Of a stretch of 64,000 nucleotides of DNA, positions 33,291 to 45,194 are shown piece by piece. The stretch lies in assembly GCA_958496175.1 (NCBI GenBank), contig OY292275.1, positions 44,531,701 to 44,595,700 on the forward strand, in the 5' to 3' direction. The first letter of the stretch is position 1; every line of letters begins with the position of its first letter. Source of the stretch: Sisyra terminalis. Lineage: Eukaryota > Arthropoda > Insecta > Neuroptera > Sisyridae. The position numbers were made by a program, and so were the translations under genes. The notes under the pieces are model-generated. The model saw only the letters and a list, made by a program, of their open reading frames with translations. It searched no databases and had not been told where the DNA came from.

Positions 33291-35180
33291 CACCATTGTT
33301 TTGATACCTCAAATGAATAGATGATTCTTGTATGTATTGCTCGTATAAACATGCACCACAATATATATATATTTTTTACTATAAATGAAGAGAATAGTGA
33401 ATGCTATATTTATATATTGTAACTTACAAAAATGGTGGAAATAAACTGATAAGCCAATAAATACGTTGTGTAGTTTAGAAATATTCTCCAACTTTTGTAC
33501 TCCGTATTCGATGATAAGAAAATGATGAATGATTTCTGATATCAAAGAATCGGGAGAATGATATTTAAGTGAATGGAAATGGATTTTCTTTAAGAATTAT
33601 TTTAATACACATTTTCTATTTTTGGTATAGTTCGTAGAGCTTTATGCAATACGATTTTTGAAAACGACCTTCTATTAAGGGACTGAGGTATAGAAATTTA
33701 TTGAAGTCAGCAGTTTATTCCTGTAGTTTTGTTTTTTTTAATTCCAACAATTAATTCCCTAAAAATATACTTGAGGAAAAAAAAGGGAAGAGGAGCAGAC
33801 AAGGTGTGACATGAATTGGTATTGTTTCAGAAAGTTGAGTTTTAGTGGTTGATTCGTATCATTTTCTTATAAGCTAACGGGGATATTTTCTTTGAAATCC
33901 TTGTTTTTTTCTTGTTTGTGTTAAATATTAATGGTGCCATTAATGAGAAAAATGTCTGGAAGCGAGGTGACGGTCGATTTTTATTTACACGTTTGCCTTT
34001 TGGATGCGTTTTTATATGGTTCACATAGCCGTGGACAGAACCGCTATTCGTTTTCTCATTTCTTCATCTCGCGGCTATCATTCCCTTTTTCAACGTTTTC
34101 TTTCCTTATTATTTGTGACTTGTGTGTTTATTATATGTGCTATCTCGGAGCTCGGAGTCGTAATGAAGTGAAATTGTAAAGGAATAACGACGGGAATGGG
34201 ATTACGGGGATTGTTGGAAAGAAGAGGAGCAATGTGAGAGAAGACGCGTGTGTGTAGGCGGCGTCGGGAATATAACCTGTTGCAGGCATGTGTTCCCAGC
34301 ACCACCCCGTCGAAGTCCATTTGGCGTCGTCTTTCCCACAGGACCTCTCATCTCGTTATCTTTATCGCACAACACCACGGACAATATGAGATTCAGATAC
34401 AAGCAGTGCTCGACAACTATCGATTATCACTCGACGTTCATGTCGTTCTCTCATTCGTATATATACATATTCGATACGAGTACATGCTTGCTTCCATTTC
34501 GAATTTATCGAAATTGTCTGTCTGTCGGCCGATTCTTTTGTCCTTCCATTCAAGTCAATAAGATTTTTCTTGTTCCATTCACGAAAAAATAAAATCAGAC
34601 AACGAACTACCTACATCGCTTCTTGTCGGCTTCATCATTCTGTCCCATGTTCCAGAAATCCCGACGGTTGAAGACTCAACCTTGAATCTCATCTGTTCGC
34701 AATCTCTTTTTTAATAAAAAGATTCTTCGACTAAAAACCGAATAAGAAAATGTGGAAAATAAATTTTCCAGTCGTCATTAATAATTTCATGATAAATATT
34801 TCGTACTCAATTACAACTTCATGATAACATGATAACCCCAGAGTCTAGAAGCTCTGGGGTCTAACTTTTGAAATCAATTGAAAGAGAATACTGTCCCACG
34901 TGAATCATTCTTGTCAAATAAAATCTCAGAACCTAATTTCGGAAACTAATTTTGCTTCTAAGAATGTGTATCTGTTAAACAAAAAATATCCTCAGAAATG
35001 TAAGAAAAAGTAAATGATTTTGATTTGTGGCAAAAAGATGAAGAATAAACATATTTATTTTTGTATTCATACCATGACCTTATATTTGTGCAGATATTCT
35101 TCTTAATCTTTTTTTTTAAATGAAAGGAAATCATTGTTACTTTTATACTAATAGGCATAACTAAAGGTTCAAAGCATTAA
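33291..35180. other. Unassigned DNA with a GC-richer island
   Basis: 34200-34620 is GC-rich and stop-poor on several frames of both strands (frames of 76, 66, 114, 103 and 63 codons overlap), which argues for composition rather than coding. It is a candidate constrained non-coding island. A perfect 9-bp hairpin ACCCCAGAG / CTCTGGGGT lies near 34835-34861. Nothing else recognised. Confidence 0.35.
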
Positions 35181-35375
35181 ATCAGGCCATTCACGCTCCG
35201 ACTTGCAGTCCAACTAGTCGGACTACTAGTTGGATCTTCTAATTGGATCGCCTAAATGATCCGACTAATCCGACTAAACATCCAACTTCCAACACTATTC
35301 ACGGTTCGACTTTAGATCCAACTTCGAAAGTCGGACTACAAGTTGGACTGCAAGTCGGAACGTGAATGGCCTGCT
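35181..35375. mobile_element. Harbinger-type MITE, copy 2
   Basis: A 195-bp copy of the 13823-13985 element with better preserved ends: ATCAGGCCATTCACGCTCCG ... ACGTGAATGGCCTGCT, flanked by TAA on both sides (35178-35180 and 35376-35378). The interior is almost entirely palindromic: CAACTAGTCGGACTACTAGT, CGCCTAAATGATCCGACTAA, then inverse blocks. It could fold into a long hairpin. The two copies use TTA and TAA, both fitting a TWA target. Confidence 0.85.
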
Positions 35376-35584
35376 TAAACGACTTTGTCATCCAGTATGT
35401 ATTCATTTAATTGTTCAAGTTTCAAAATGAAAGCTGTTAACATAGATGGTAAGAGTTTATTTATATTCTTTAAGGCAAATATTCCAGGTGAAGAAATAAG
35501 TTAATGATTTCAAACTCAAATATACTCAAAAATATACAGAGCTGTGAAAATTATTAGATTCAAAAGATGATTTTTACTTTCTTC

Positions 35585-36060
35585 CAGTAATGTATCGCCC
35601 AGACTATAAAACATTCAACATCAGTTATAGTTTGGAGCTGCATGTCGGCAAAGGGTACCGGTAGGTTATACATTGTGGAAGGACCTACGCGGCAAGACCA
35701 ATATATACAAGTCTTGGAAACGAGGTTATTGCCTCAAACTAAAGAGTGGTTTCCGGAAAAAAAATTATCGTTTTATTTTATTTATTTATTAAATTTCCTC
35801 AAAAATGCTAACATTAATGTGCTTTCTTGATCAGGAAATAGTACTGATGCTAATCGCATAGAAATTTTTTGGACTATTGTGAAGAAAAAACATAAAAAAA
35901 TAAACTATTACAACACGGGTGGATCTGATTACCGAACTTATTAAGATTTGGCACCATAACAAAATATAAATGAAAAAAGAGTATAGAGCTTGCCAGGATG
36001 AGAAAAATAAATTATAAACATTAAAGAGGGTACCACACAAAATATTAGATGAGTGACATT
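35585..36060 (+). pseudogene. Tc1-type transposase relic lacking the second catalytic segment
   Basis: One frame reads TIKHSTSVIVWSCMSAKGTG then RLYIVEGPTRQDQYIQVLET then RLLPQTKEWFPEKK, closely matching the middle of insect Tc1 transposases. Where the family has the second Asp block (an F-x-Q-D-(G/N)-A-P-x-H motif) about a dozen codons are missing. The frame resumes with FLKNANINVLS, a TGA at 35828 in place of Trp, then GNSTDANRIEIFW with the third acidic residue, and KKK followed by a frameshifted C-terminal tail to about 36060. It cannot encode active transposase. Inverted terminal repeats were not found. The first ATG shown by the frame at 35642 is internal, not the true start. Confidence 0.82.
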
Positions 36061-36339
36061 ATTGTAATTTTTAAATTTATGACATTTAAAAACAAAAATG
36101 TGTTTTTTTTTTCTCTTAAGTTATCTTGAGTCTACTAATTTTCACACCTCTGTACTATTTATACATAAAATCGATATTGAAACTATGAGAACAATGCAAT
36201 TTACAACAAGTAAATTAAAGTCCTGTGAGAGTAGGATCGCACCTGTAGATATCAAGCACGTGGACTCTCCAAAAGCCAATTTGGAAAGAAATTTTCCTTT
36301 AATGAAAATTATCTTCTAAAAGATCTTTCTAAAGTGGTA
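36061..36339. other. Unassigned stretch between transposon relics
   Basis: A 73-codon frame (36098-36319, +) has no recognisable motif and may be part of the following LINE's decayed upstream region or chance. Confidence 0.3.
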
Positions 36340-36943
36340 CTGAATTATCCCAACTGCTTCTAAGATCCGCTATCTAGGTTTCGCTACCAGATAGTTTGGA
36401 ACCCTCATATTAAATTTTAAAAACAAGTAGTGAACCAACAATACGGACTATAACGTAAACTATTAGGACCTAAATCTTCAATAACCACGACAACTAAATT
36501 TACGATTTACAAAACTCTACTACGGCCTATCTGGGTATACGGAGTAGAATTGTGGGACTCAACAAAACTATTCAACATCCAAATTATCCAATCTATAGTT
36601 TTTCATCGAATAATCAATGTTCCTTATTATGTTAACAGCCGAATTATAAGCATTGACCTCAAATTTTCTTTTAGCACTACCGTAGTTCAAAAACGTTTCC
36701 AAAAATTCCACTCCAATTTAATCGACCATTCTCCTAATGTCCAAATTCTTTCATCTGAACCCCATCCAGATAACATTCCCCGTAGGTTGAAGCTACGTTG
36801 ACTTTGGGACCTCCTAATAAATTCTTAGAAAGCCATTTTCCTGAGGTGTGGTCCATAATCAACCAAAATTTGTTAGCATTTTGTTTTGCATAGTATATTA
36901 ATTGTTTTAAGTAGGTAACAGGAGTTTTTAATAAAAAAAAAAT
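36340..36943 (+). mobile_element. Jockey-type LINE fragment (third copy), 3' end
   Basis: The frame FTIYKTLLRPIWVYGVELWD (from about 36505) is the jockey (I/L)YK-x-x-(L/I)-x-P-I-W-x-Y-G-x-(Q/E)-L-W signature. It is followed by NVPYYVNSRI and KRFQKFHSNL, then a 3' UTR and an A-run at about 36933-36943. An upstream frame-shifted SKIRYLGF corresponds to the KYLG motif. The multiple stops make it older than 4290-5608. The 5' end is not sharply defined. Confidence 0.75.
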
Positions 36944-39068
36944 GGTAATAAAATACAGGGATAGATTAATTAGACTTTTTTAATATTAATAAATTGGGAA
37001 ACCTAAACGAAAACAGAACTACCAGTGATATTATTGGAAATGAAAAAAAAAAAAAAATTTACATTTACTGAAAAAATTATATAAATACTATTCTAGTAGG
37101 AAAGGCTTCGCCAAAAACAAGCAGAGCTGAATATACCATTATATCATTGCATAAATAAACTACACCTACTGTTAAGCAGAAGTAAACACTTTTATCCCTA
37201 GTATCTATGAACAACTAGTACCTATTTGAAGCTTTTTTATTGTTTATAGAAATTTATCATTTTTATATTTCTGGCATATGCTCTTTAGATACTAACCAGT
37301 TCACTTGTTGATGAAACCGTGTGAACAAAATTCGGTCGTAAAATGGGGATCACTTGTGTTTTGTAAGACTAAAGAAGCAAAAAAAAAATATGTTAAAAGA
37401 TAAATTAAAGCATATTTTTAACCAACCGGCAAATTTAAATAGCAATTTTTTAGGGAAAAAGCAGTACCCTTAAAACGATACCTCGTTTATCAAAATTGAT
37501 TCAGTAATAAAAAAGCAAAAAGGGAACATAGAAAAAAAATCACTTCTTTATCTGAAGGTTTAAAGAAATTTTCAAAATAGGATTCTTTATTTAACACGGA
37601 ACTCAGTTTCAATCCAATCGAAATCTTTGATTGTTTTCATTAATATTTAATAACATTCAATTTCAATTTTTTCCAGTATATCTAATTTAAGCTTAATTTA
37701 ATTTTCTCATTTTTTTTGGGGTTTAAAACTTTCACAATTTCATCCTTCACATTAAAACTCATTAAAATCAAACATTCATGTATCCATCCATCTTAATAAG
37801 GCTTTCGTACCATCCAGAATGAGAATTTCGGTATAAATATTAAACTTCGGTCTAACAACCTGTTGTGTACTACAGTTCTTGTCGTACTATACCGTTAAAC
37901 CACTATGTTCACCTCTTTTTCTATCACCCCTTTAGCTTGTAGCCCACCCCTAAATGCCTGTCTAATTTGGTCCATTTACGAATAAAAATAAAATGTAATT
38001 GAACATCCGTCCATTAAAATTAAAAATAAAACAAATGAAGACACGAAATGAAAGTCGAGACATCTTCATTTATTATTCATGCGACTCATTTGTTCCGTTC
38101 GAAACTGTTGTGTTTTTTTTTTCGTAATTTTAATAACAAATTAGTTTTCCTCGATTCATTATTACTTGTAAAACAAATGAGTTGAAACGTTGTTCTGTTG
38201 TTTTATTCACCTAGATCCGTATTATCTTATAAATAGGATCAAAATGGCGTGAATGGTAAACAGATCAAGTCACCTTCGAGCAACTAACAAATGAACAACG
38301 AGAAGCTAATAAATAAACCAGCAAACCAAGAAAAAGAGAAACTGAATGGAAATTTGCATTGTAAAGCTCAAGTCCGAAACGGAACAGGTGACGAAGACAA
38401 CGGCATTCGATCGGTTCTAATCTTTTCTGCAATTTCTTATATATGGAGCGGATAAGATTTGTTTACATATATGTCTTGTAGGGACGTAATTGGGGGTGGT
38501 TGAGGCAGGAAAACGGAAAATAGTCAAGCTCAACACTTTACTTTGCAGAGCTTTTATATGCGCCATTTAATTTTATGTGAACAAAAAGCGGAAAAGGATA
38601 AAATACACGAGGAATTGATTAGGGAAAACGAGGATCAAGTTGGCGTGGTACGCTAACAAATGGCGGAATGAAAATGGGTTGTTCATGGCGCTCTTTGATA
38701 GAATTTTCGTCTTATTAAAACTCGAGAGATAAATTGAAGATTGAAGCAACTTTATTGCAAATACATAATATATAGACACGATTCAAGTTGTTTGCTCTCA
38801 TTTTTCTTCCTTCCTTTGCTTATTTTTTTTTTTAGTCAATTACTATATTCCTTTTTAAATATACATATGAGAATACTAGAAATCAATGTGCTATGGAAAT
38901 TTGCAAGTATAATCTGAAAAATGTTAAATTTTCTTTTTGGGATTTAGCTGAAACATTTGGCGGAAAATAAATAAGCTTTACTCTATAAAGAGATAGGTCT
39001 AGTATACAACAATGGACCGTCTATGTACTGGCATTTTAAGGAACTGTTCATATGGTTCTATGATGGTT
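36944..39068. other. AT-rich DNA with a GC-richer island
   Basis: 38030-38560 is less AT-rich, non-repetitive, and contains AAAGCTC (38363) and GAGCTTT (38548). It is probably one of the constrained non-coding islands. A T-rich C/T stretch at 37860-37990 is also somewhat GC-richer. No gene recognised. Confidence 0.35.
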
Positions 39069-39760
39069 GCCCACTAGAAAATTCCTCACACTAAAGTTGC
39101 CCATATAGAAATTTACGCACAGAGAAAATTCCTCACATAGAAATTAATGCACAGTGGCATATCTTCACATAGAAATTAATCCATAGCAAAAAATATTTAT
39201 ATTATTTTATGATTTAATTAAATGTTATTTTATTACTAGTATTGTAATACTCCACTAACTTATAATTTTTTATAGAAGCCTGATGAAGTTACGATAAGTA
39301 ACGAAACGTAGCTAATTGAATAATAAAAATATTAAATAAAAAAACCGATCTTAAACAACCTGAATTGTCTTCTTATTTAAAAAAATAAAAGCTGAGATCT
39401 GAATTTTATCACCTATACTCTACTAACTTTTTTGAAAATTTAAAAAAAAATATCGTGTTTTTTGAAAAAGCTGTAAACTTAAAAAATAAAATAAGGGTTT
39501 AGATTACTTTAAGTGGCGTCAATATCTGGCAACGTTTCAGTTTATATTTTGTCTTTAATCTAATTCACGATTTTAATATTAATTCAATTTTAATATCGTT
39601 ATAGTAGCAATACTATTAATGAAAAAATAATAAATTAAATACTGCTTTTTCCCTGTGGGCTAATTCCCATGTGAGGGTATATCATTGTACATTAATTTCT
39701 GTGTGAGAAATTTTCTATGTGGGCAACTTTCTTATAGGTATTTCACTATGGTTAGGTACT
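39069..39760. mobile_element. Foldback element copy B, with nested insertion
   Basis: Left arm (39069-39200) GTTGCCCACTAGAAAATTCC ... CTCACATAGAAATTAATGCA; right arm (39645-39750) is its inverse (TTAATTTCTGTGTGAG, CTATGTGGGCAACTTTCTTA). The central TTTAAGTGGCGTCAATATCT and GGCAACGTTTCAG match copy A at 32720-33290. Compared with A, about 200 extra bases sit at roughly 39260-39470, including GCCTGATGAAGTTACGATAA and GTAACGAAACGTAGCTAA, so another element appears to have inserted. Confidence 0.72.
39280..39316 (+). ncRNA. Hammerhead-like motif (weak candidate)
   Basis: CTGATGA at 39280-39286, a 5-bp stem GTTAC/GTAAC (39288-39292 with 39298-39302) closed by GATAA, then GAAAC at 39303. CUGAUGA-stem-GAAA is the conserved core of the hammerhead self-cleaving ribozyme. 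An extra A at 39287 breaks the usual contiguity and flanking stems I and III are not convincing. The same CTGA-stem-GAAACG layout occurs in 3' regions of some animal Penelope-like retroelements, so this may be a retroelement end rather than an active ribozyme. Confidence 0.25.
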
Positions 39761-40402
39761 TCTGGAGCTTTTTATTTTTGGAATGTTTCTTTATCGTCGC
39801 TTTGTCACAAATAAGAGCTTTTGTCCTTAGTCTTCAAGACTAATAAGAGATATCCTTGGTAAATTTTGCTCGGTTTTTAAGCTTTGTCTGATTTTTTTAA
39901 GACAATGGGAGCTTTACCGAGAAGAGTTCGCCAAAACGGACTTGAACTGAAGTTTTCTTAGGCACAGTTGGCTTTATTCATAACACACATATCGAGCTTA
40001 CTTTTCCGCAGATAATTAAGTATATTAAATTAAAAACAATCATGAAAACGACATTACTGCATTAAAGCTAAGCTTTTGTCCATAGCTTCGATTGAGCGTT
40101 TAAATGTATATACGCGTACCGTATAAATTTTACAATATCTATAAAACAATTCATCTAATAAAAAAAAAAATTTGTATAAAATTGTTTACCTTGCTACAGT
40201 TGCAATTAAACTCATCATTTAAGAAAAAAATTTAAACATTTTTGTTTTTGAAAACAAAAATAAACACACGTAGAACCAATGGGGATTTTTGATATATCAT
40301 TTGCTATGAAGCTTTAATTTCGAAAGAAATTGCTGAGCATAGAGAGTAGCATTTTACAAATCGAAATCTTTGACTTTAAGGAGACAAGAAAAGAAGTATC
40401 TG
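39761..40402. other. Unassigned AT-rich DNA
   Basis: TTTATCGTCGCTTTGTCAC near 39787 resembles the inverted tail of SINE family 1, but no other SINE part is present. Otherwise nothing recognised. Confidence 0.3.
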
Positions 40403-40605
40403 AAGAGCTTTGAAATATGGTACTGGCGAAGAATAGAAAAAATGAACAGATGTTGAAACATGGAAATATTGAGAAGATTCATTGAAGATGAAATTATGAG
40501 AAACTGGAATATCTTAAAACAATGAAGAGGACTTGTTAAAAATCTGGATTTATTGGAACGCGAAATTGAATATCCTAGTTTGAAGAACCATGCCAAGGAT
40601 AGAAG
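40403..40605 (+). pseudogene. LINE polymerase C-terminal relic (second RTE-like tail)
   Basis: The frame KSFEIWYWRRIEKMNRC-stop-NMEILRRF, EDEIMRNWNILK-stop matches the K-S-F-E-M-W-C-W-R-R-M-E-K-I ... N-E-E-V-L-R-R ... R-N-I-L tail found in animal LINE endonuclease/reverse-transcriptase proteins. Stops near 40454 and 40523 and loss of the rest show that it is dead. The 112-codon minus-strand open frame covering it is an antisense shadow. It differs in sequence from 5795-6042, so two related LINE lineages are represented. Confidence 0.6.
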
Positions 40606-43563
40606 ATGATAGAAGGTAAAATTCAGCCACATGGAAAACCAAACTTCTACAGTCAGGTAAAAAACTGAAGAAAATAGGGTTTTGATCTTCAAAAATTTAT
40701 TGCTAGACGTGTATTATTTTTCATTTTAATGTCTATTTTAGACTGAACCAATTAATCGCATTTTTCTTTCTCTGATTTTTTGACATAGTAAACATAAGTA
40801 TCATTGAAATTTACATATTGGTGATGAACAACAATATTTAGCAAACTTTCTTCCTCTAATAATATAAAATAACTTTAGTACATTAAAATTAAAAAAAAAA
40901 TAGTTTTAGTCGGCTATCGCAAGATTCATAAATAGGGGCTATTTGTTTAGGCAAACTAGAGATAAAATTCCACATTAACTTTGCTACGTCTGATAGAAAT
41001 ATTTTATCCTGTGAAAGTATTTCTTTCGTAAAAACTTTCCAGCTTTTTTTGTGTTAAATTTGTTTGTATTTATCATTTCTTATGAACAATAATGAGCCAA
41101 AATAAAAAGCACCACACCCATGGCACGTAATATTTCGAACGAACTCTGCTCACTTTTCAATGCTATTTTGGTTCATTATTCCTCGTCTACCACGTACCTC
41201 GTTTCTTCTTTTTTGCTATTTCCATTTTTTTCTTATTCGTATGTTTTTCACGTAAAATTGAAGAGAGAAAGTAACAAAAAGAGTTTTCCACATTGAGTAT
41301 ATTAGCAACGACGTTGTTGCCGACAACATCCTTGACCTATCTCGGTTCGTTTTTGATATTTCCTGTATGAGTCGTGATATTATTTTAATCCCTCAACGCC
41401 CACTCATCCGTAAGTTTCATCCCTTATTTTTGATACTCATAAAAGTATTATTTTTTGTAATTTTTTTCGTTTGAAAACTGTATTTAACCAATGTCCTGAA
41501 GGACTTTGAAACGTGCGCGCACATTTTCTTCCACATGCGCTCATATTTTAACAGGAAAATATGCGAATAAACGGAAAACAATATAAGGGTTGGTTTTAGT
41601 CGAACAACAGCAAAAATTGAAATGGAAAGCTTACACAAGCTTTCTAATATCTTCACTTAATTGCAATGGAACTAATAAAAATAAAACCGAAGCTTTCATC
41701 AAGAAGAAGCAAACTGACGTCAAACAACTCTTCATCAAAAGCTTTAATTTTTTGCCTCACATTTCTATTAGCGGTTAGATTCGTTAGGGTTTCTCTTTTT
41801 ATTTTCTGGGAAGTTTTTTTCTCTGCCTTCAAGCTTTCGTGCTTCGTCCCGAATCCCCTCTTCGACATCCGCTTGTTTTCAAATATAATTTCACATCTTT
41901 CTAGAAAACGCACGAAATGCCACAAGGGTTGAAATGATACAATATCGCCCCAAACAAAATCGAAACAAATTGTTGGAATGAGTGTTGGATTAACTGTTTT
42001 CCGTCCCCATTCACTCCCCGTTTAGCCTAGTTTTCTACCCACTTTTATTTTTCATATGTTCTTTTCTAGTTTTCAACGCGAAAGGTTGTAAAAATCGAAA
42101 ATTTATACATGCGGAGGGACGTATTTGTCAAAATATACCTCATTTTAATAAATATTTTCCAGGATTGTTTCAAACGAATGACGGAAAGGGGTAATTTGTC
42201 GTTATTATTTTTCCTAGCGTGTAATGAACACCTTTTACCGACTTTTGTGGGGATAAATATAATTTTAATTGAAAAATTTCATATCAAAATAATAAGTTTG
42301 TGTAAAAACAGAATGTATTTCCATATCATTGCTAGTGACTTTGGTCTGAATTTCAGTAGACAACTGCAAAACCCCGAATTTTTGCACTAACAGTTAAATG
42401 GTAAAAGGTAACATTTCTTAGGGGAGAGTGGGATAATTGGAACCATGTAAAGAAAAGTAAAAAAAACTATTTGGGTAACAATAATTTATTTTCTGGACTC
42501 TAATCAGACTTTTTGTTATTTGTTCAATAATAAATAATATTCAGTATTAAAAGGACTAGAAGGACTAATAATACTATTAACTAACAAATTTTAAAAGCGT
42601 ATCTTTCACCAGATAAAATCGCCTTTATTATGAACGTTTCTTTCCCTCCATGTCGGGTAATAAGAGCCAAAAACATCCATAAGTGTTATGAAAGTCCATA
42701 TGAGTAAATCAAACTTATTTTCATCATATCAAAATTATTAGATAAACCAGAATATAATTTTGTTCTTTTAATAAACAATTAAAACAAAATGTTGATACGA
42801 CTTCTGATTTTAAAGAAAGGATATAATAATCTGTTCCAATAGTATCTACGTTTTGATATTTGGTATGCAAATTTTAAAAGCCAAATTAGTAATATCCAAT
42901 TGATTACCAAGAAAAATATCAAAAAATTACATTTTGAACATCATTTTAGCTTTAATTACTTTTGCTTAGTAAATGTTGTAACGATTAATAACTAAATAAT
43001 TAATAATAATAATAATAATAACGAATAACTTTGGACGATTATAATGTGTACTACAATATCCCCCCCCCTTTAATTTATTAATTTTTTCCAGGGTTTTTCG
43101 TTTGCAGAGGAGTCTTACATTACCATGTTGCAGCATAGAATTTTCTCTGTTAACAGTTCTTGAGGACGTTTAGCTATTTGATTGGTCAACAAAAATTGTA
43201 TATGATTATGAATTGGAATATTTTACGGCTCCTTAAATTTTTGGCATAAATTTTGCACCATTTATTCCCTTCTTATTGGTTAATTTTAATGTCATTTATT
43301 GGTGGTTCCAGGTAAAGAAATGATAATTATCGAATTTGAACTTAAAATTTCATTTGGCATTGTTGAACATTTAATGCACTTTCCGATTTGTATAAATTAT
43401 TGTGGTTCCCATTATTCGCTAGTTCTCATTACCCTACGCTCTTCTACATGATTTATTAAAGATATCGAGAATGGAATATAATATGGTATTTGAGTTTTGG
43501 TCTCAACATTGTTATCAAAGTTGAAAAGAAAACTTAAAAATTTAGCAAAAAATTTAAGCCCTA
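40606..43563. other. Mostly AT-rich DNA with a large GC-richer island
   Basis: 41100-42060 is GC-richer and non-repetitive. Frames of 90 and 88 codons overlap on opposite strands at 41653-41932, so neither is convincing; the stretch has several AAGCTT(T) words. It is a candidate constrained non-coding island. A (TAA)n microsatellite is at 43001-43021 and a run of nine C at 43060-43068. No gene supported. Confidence 0.35.
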
Positions 43564-43705
43564 CTGATAGTCGAATAACTAAGGTAGCCACTTCAAAATT
43601 GGTAGGTATTGGGTTTGAATATTGTTACGTGATAATTTTTTGTATTTATTGATTTACAGATTTTTATTAACCCTATAGCCCACTAAAGACCTGCGTAGAT
43701 ACAAT
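43564..43705 (+). mobile_element. tRNA-derived SINE family 1, copy 4 (degenerate)
   Basis: AGTCGAATAACTAAGGTAGC corresponds to the A box region, then ACTTCAAAATTGGTAGG and GGGTTTGAATATTGTTAC (B box region), then a body with TTGATTTACAGATTTTTATTA. Order and spacing match 20408-20578, with substantial divergence and loss of the 3' tail. Confidence 0.6.
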
Positions 43706-44904
43706 AACGGATGTTAATAGTGATTTAACAAAATAAGAGTTTGTTTGATCAGCAATTTGGCAATGGTTTCATCCAACAAATTTTCGAAACTTGTTCCAAT
43801 TAAAAAACGATAGAATTAATTGGAAAACAAACACATCGATAGATGAAACGTGATTCCAAACAGAAAAAGCTGCAAATCTGTATCACAACACTTCATTGTT
43901 GATTTTCATTCGAACTATTACAACTTTCATTTGTTTAACTTTCCAATCACAAAAACAAAATCTCCCACTTAATTAACTGTTAGTTTATAATCAACAAAAA
44001 CAAATGAATTGATACATTCAAATTTAAATAAAGCTTATGGTTTTTTGTTTTAAATAAAAAGTAAATGAAAATGGGAAAGTGTAAATTATCAACGGTATTT
44101 GTGTGAAAATAAATCAATTCGAATGTTTCAAACAATTAGTTGGAAACTATTTAAATTGATTTAACTTTCAATTGGTTAATCTAATAATTGCTTTTAAAAC
44201 TTTTACTTTGAAAAACGATAAATTTTCCTAGGTTCTACGAAGAGTCGTTTGTTTCATTTTTTTCTCGCGACTTATATCCCAAAAAATTCATTAGATTAAA
44301 AGCTCACAAGTTGAAAAAGTTTTTCTTTCGGTTCAGTCATTTATGAAAAAAAATGATAAAATTTCAAGAATTATATAGAATCAAAAAGTATGATTAAAAC
44401 TTTTTTGTTATGGTTCATTAACTTTTGCGCTTTACTTAAAAAATTTTCAAGATAGAAAGTTAAAAAGTTCCAAGATCAATTATTTGATAAAACTTTAATT
44501 TAATGAGACTTTTTCTTGGAAAAAAAATAATCAGCGGAACGAGAACCAATACTTTAACGAGCTGGTGAAAGATTTTTAGTTTATAGTGGTACCTATTACT
44601 TTTGATATGCACTTTTTTTTAAATTAAATTATTTTTTTGGAAAAACTCTTATTTTCTTATAAAAAGATGTGAATCAATTGGTTGTTAATATTTTAAGGTG
44701 GTTTTTAGAGATAAAAAAAAATTAATTTAAAAAATAAAATTTAATCACTTCAACCTGGAGTAAAGATACAAGGAGTCCAAACCGTATAGGCTTTTTCACA
44801 ATAACAGACCCAGATAATAGTTCACTTTTCTGTTACTAAATGATGTTACTAAATTTAAATGATGTAATTCAATTGATTTTGCAATTCATGAAGGGAAATA
44901 TGTT
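43706..44904. other. AT-rich DNA, nothing recognised
   Basis: No supported feature. Confidence 0.4.
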
Positions 44905-45194
44905 AAGATGTGGCGCTGCCATTAGTGTGTTTGAAGTACTAACTTAAACCGAAACCTATGTATGGTAATTAAAGCAACATAAATTAATACTCCAGACACT
45001 CTTGTAGCAGTTCCATATCTTGATAAATTACCCAACGTGCAGAAAGTAGGAAATTACTGTTTTTAATAAAAACACTTCTCGTGTAATGATTGAAACACGT
45101 ACTTGGTGAAGTGTACCGCGCTCTACCGGTACTGAACCTCAAATTGATGCCATTTTTTTAACATCACGTTCGGATTTCTTGTATCTATACTCCG
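44905..45194 (-). mobile_element. tRNA-derived SINE family 2, copy 2 (minus)
   Basis: On minus: GAGTATAGATACAAG, GGCATCAATTTGAGGTTCAG, the A box-like TACCGGTAGAGCGCGG, the B box-like GTTTCAATCATTACACGAG, AAGTGTTTTTATTA, CTGCTACAAGAGTGT and GGTTTAAGTTAGTACTTCAA. Same order as 27315-27600. Confidence 0.68.

Noticed and set aside
34248..34592. Overlapping frames of 114 and 103 codons on plus and others on minus
   Set aside because: Many frames open at once in GC-rich DNA; no domain or splice evidence for any.
39780..39900. Possible further SINE family 1 copy (TTTATCGTCGCTTTGTCAC)
   Set aside because: Only the 3' tail matches; no body or promoter boxes follow.
40354..40692. 112-codon minus-strand open frame, hydrophobic
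   Set aside because: Antisense of a LINE tail (KSFEIWYWRR) on the plus strand; hydrophobicity arises from purine-rich sense codons.
41653..41932. Opposed 90- and 88-codon frames
   Set aside because: Open on both strands in a GC-richer island; neither shows family motifs.
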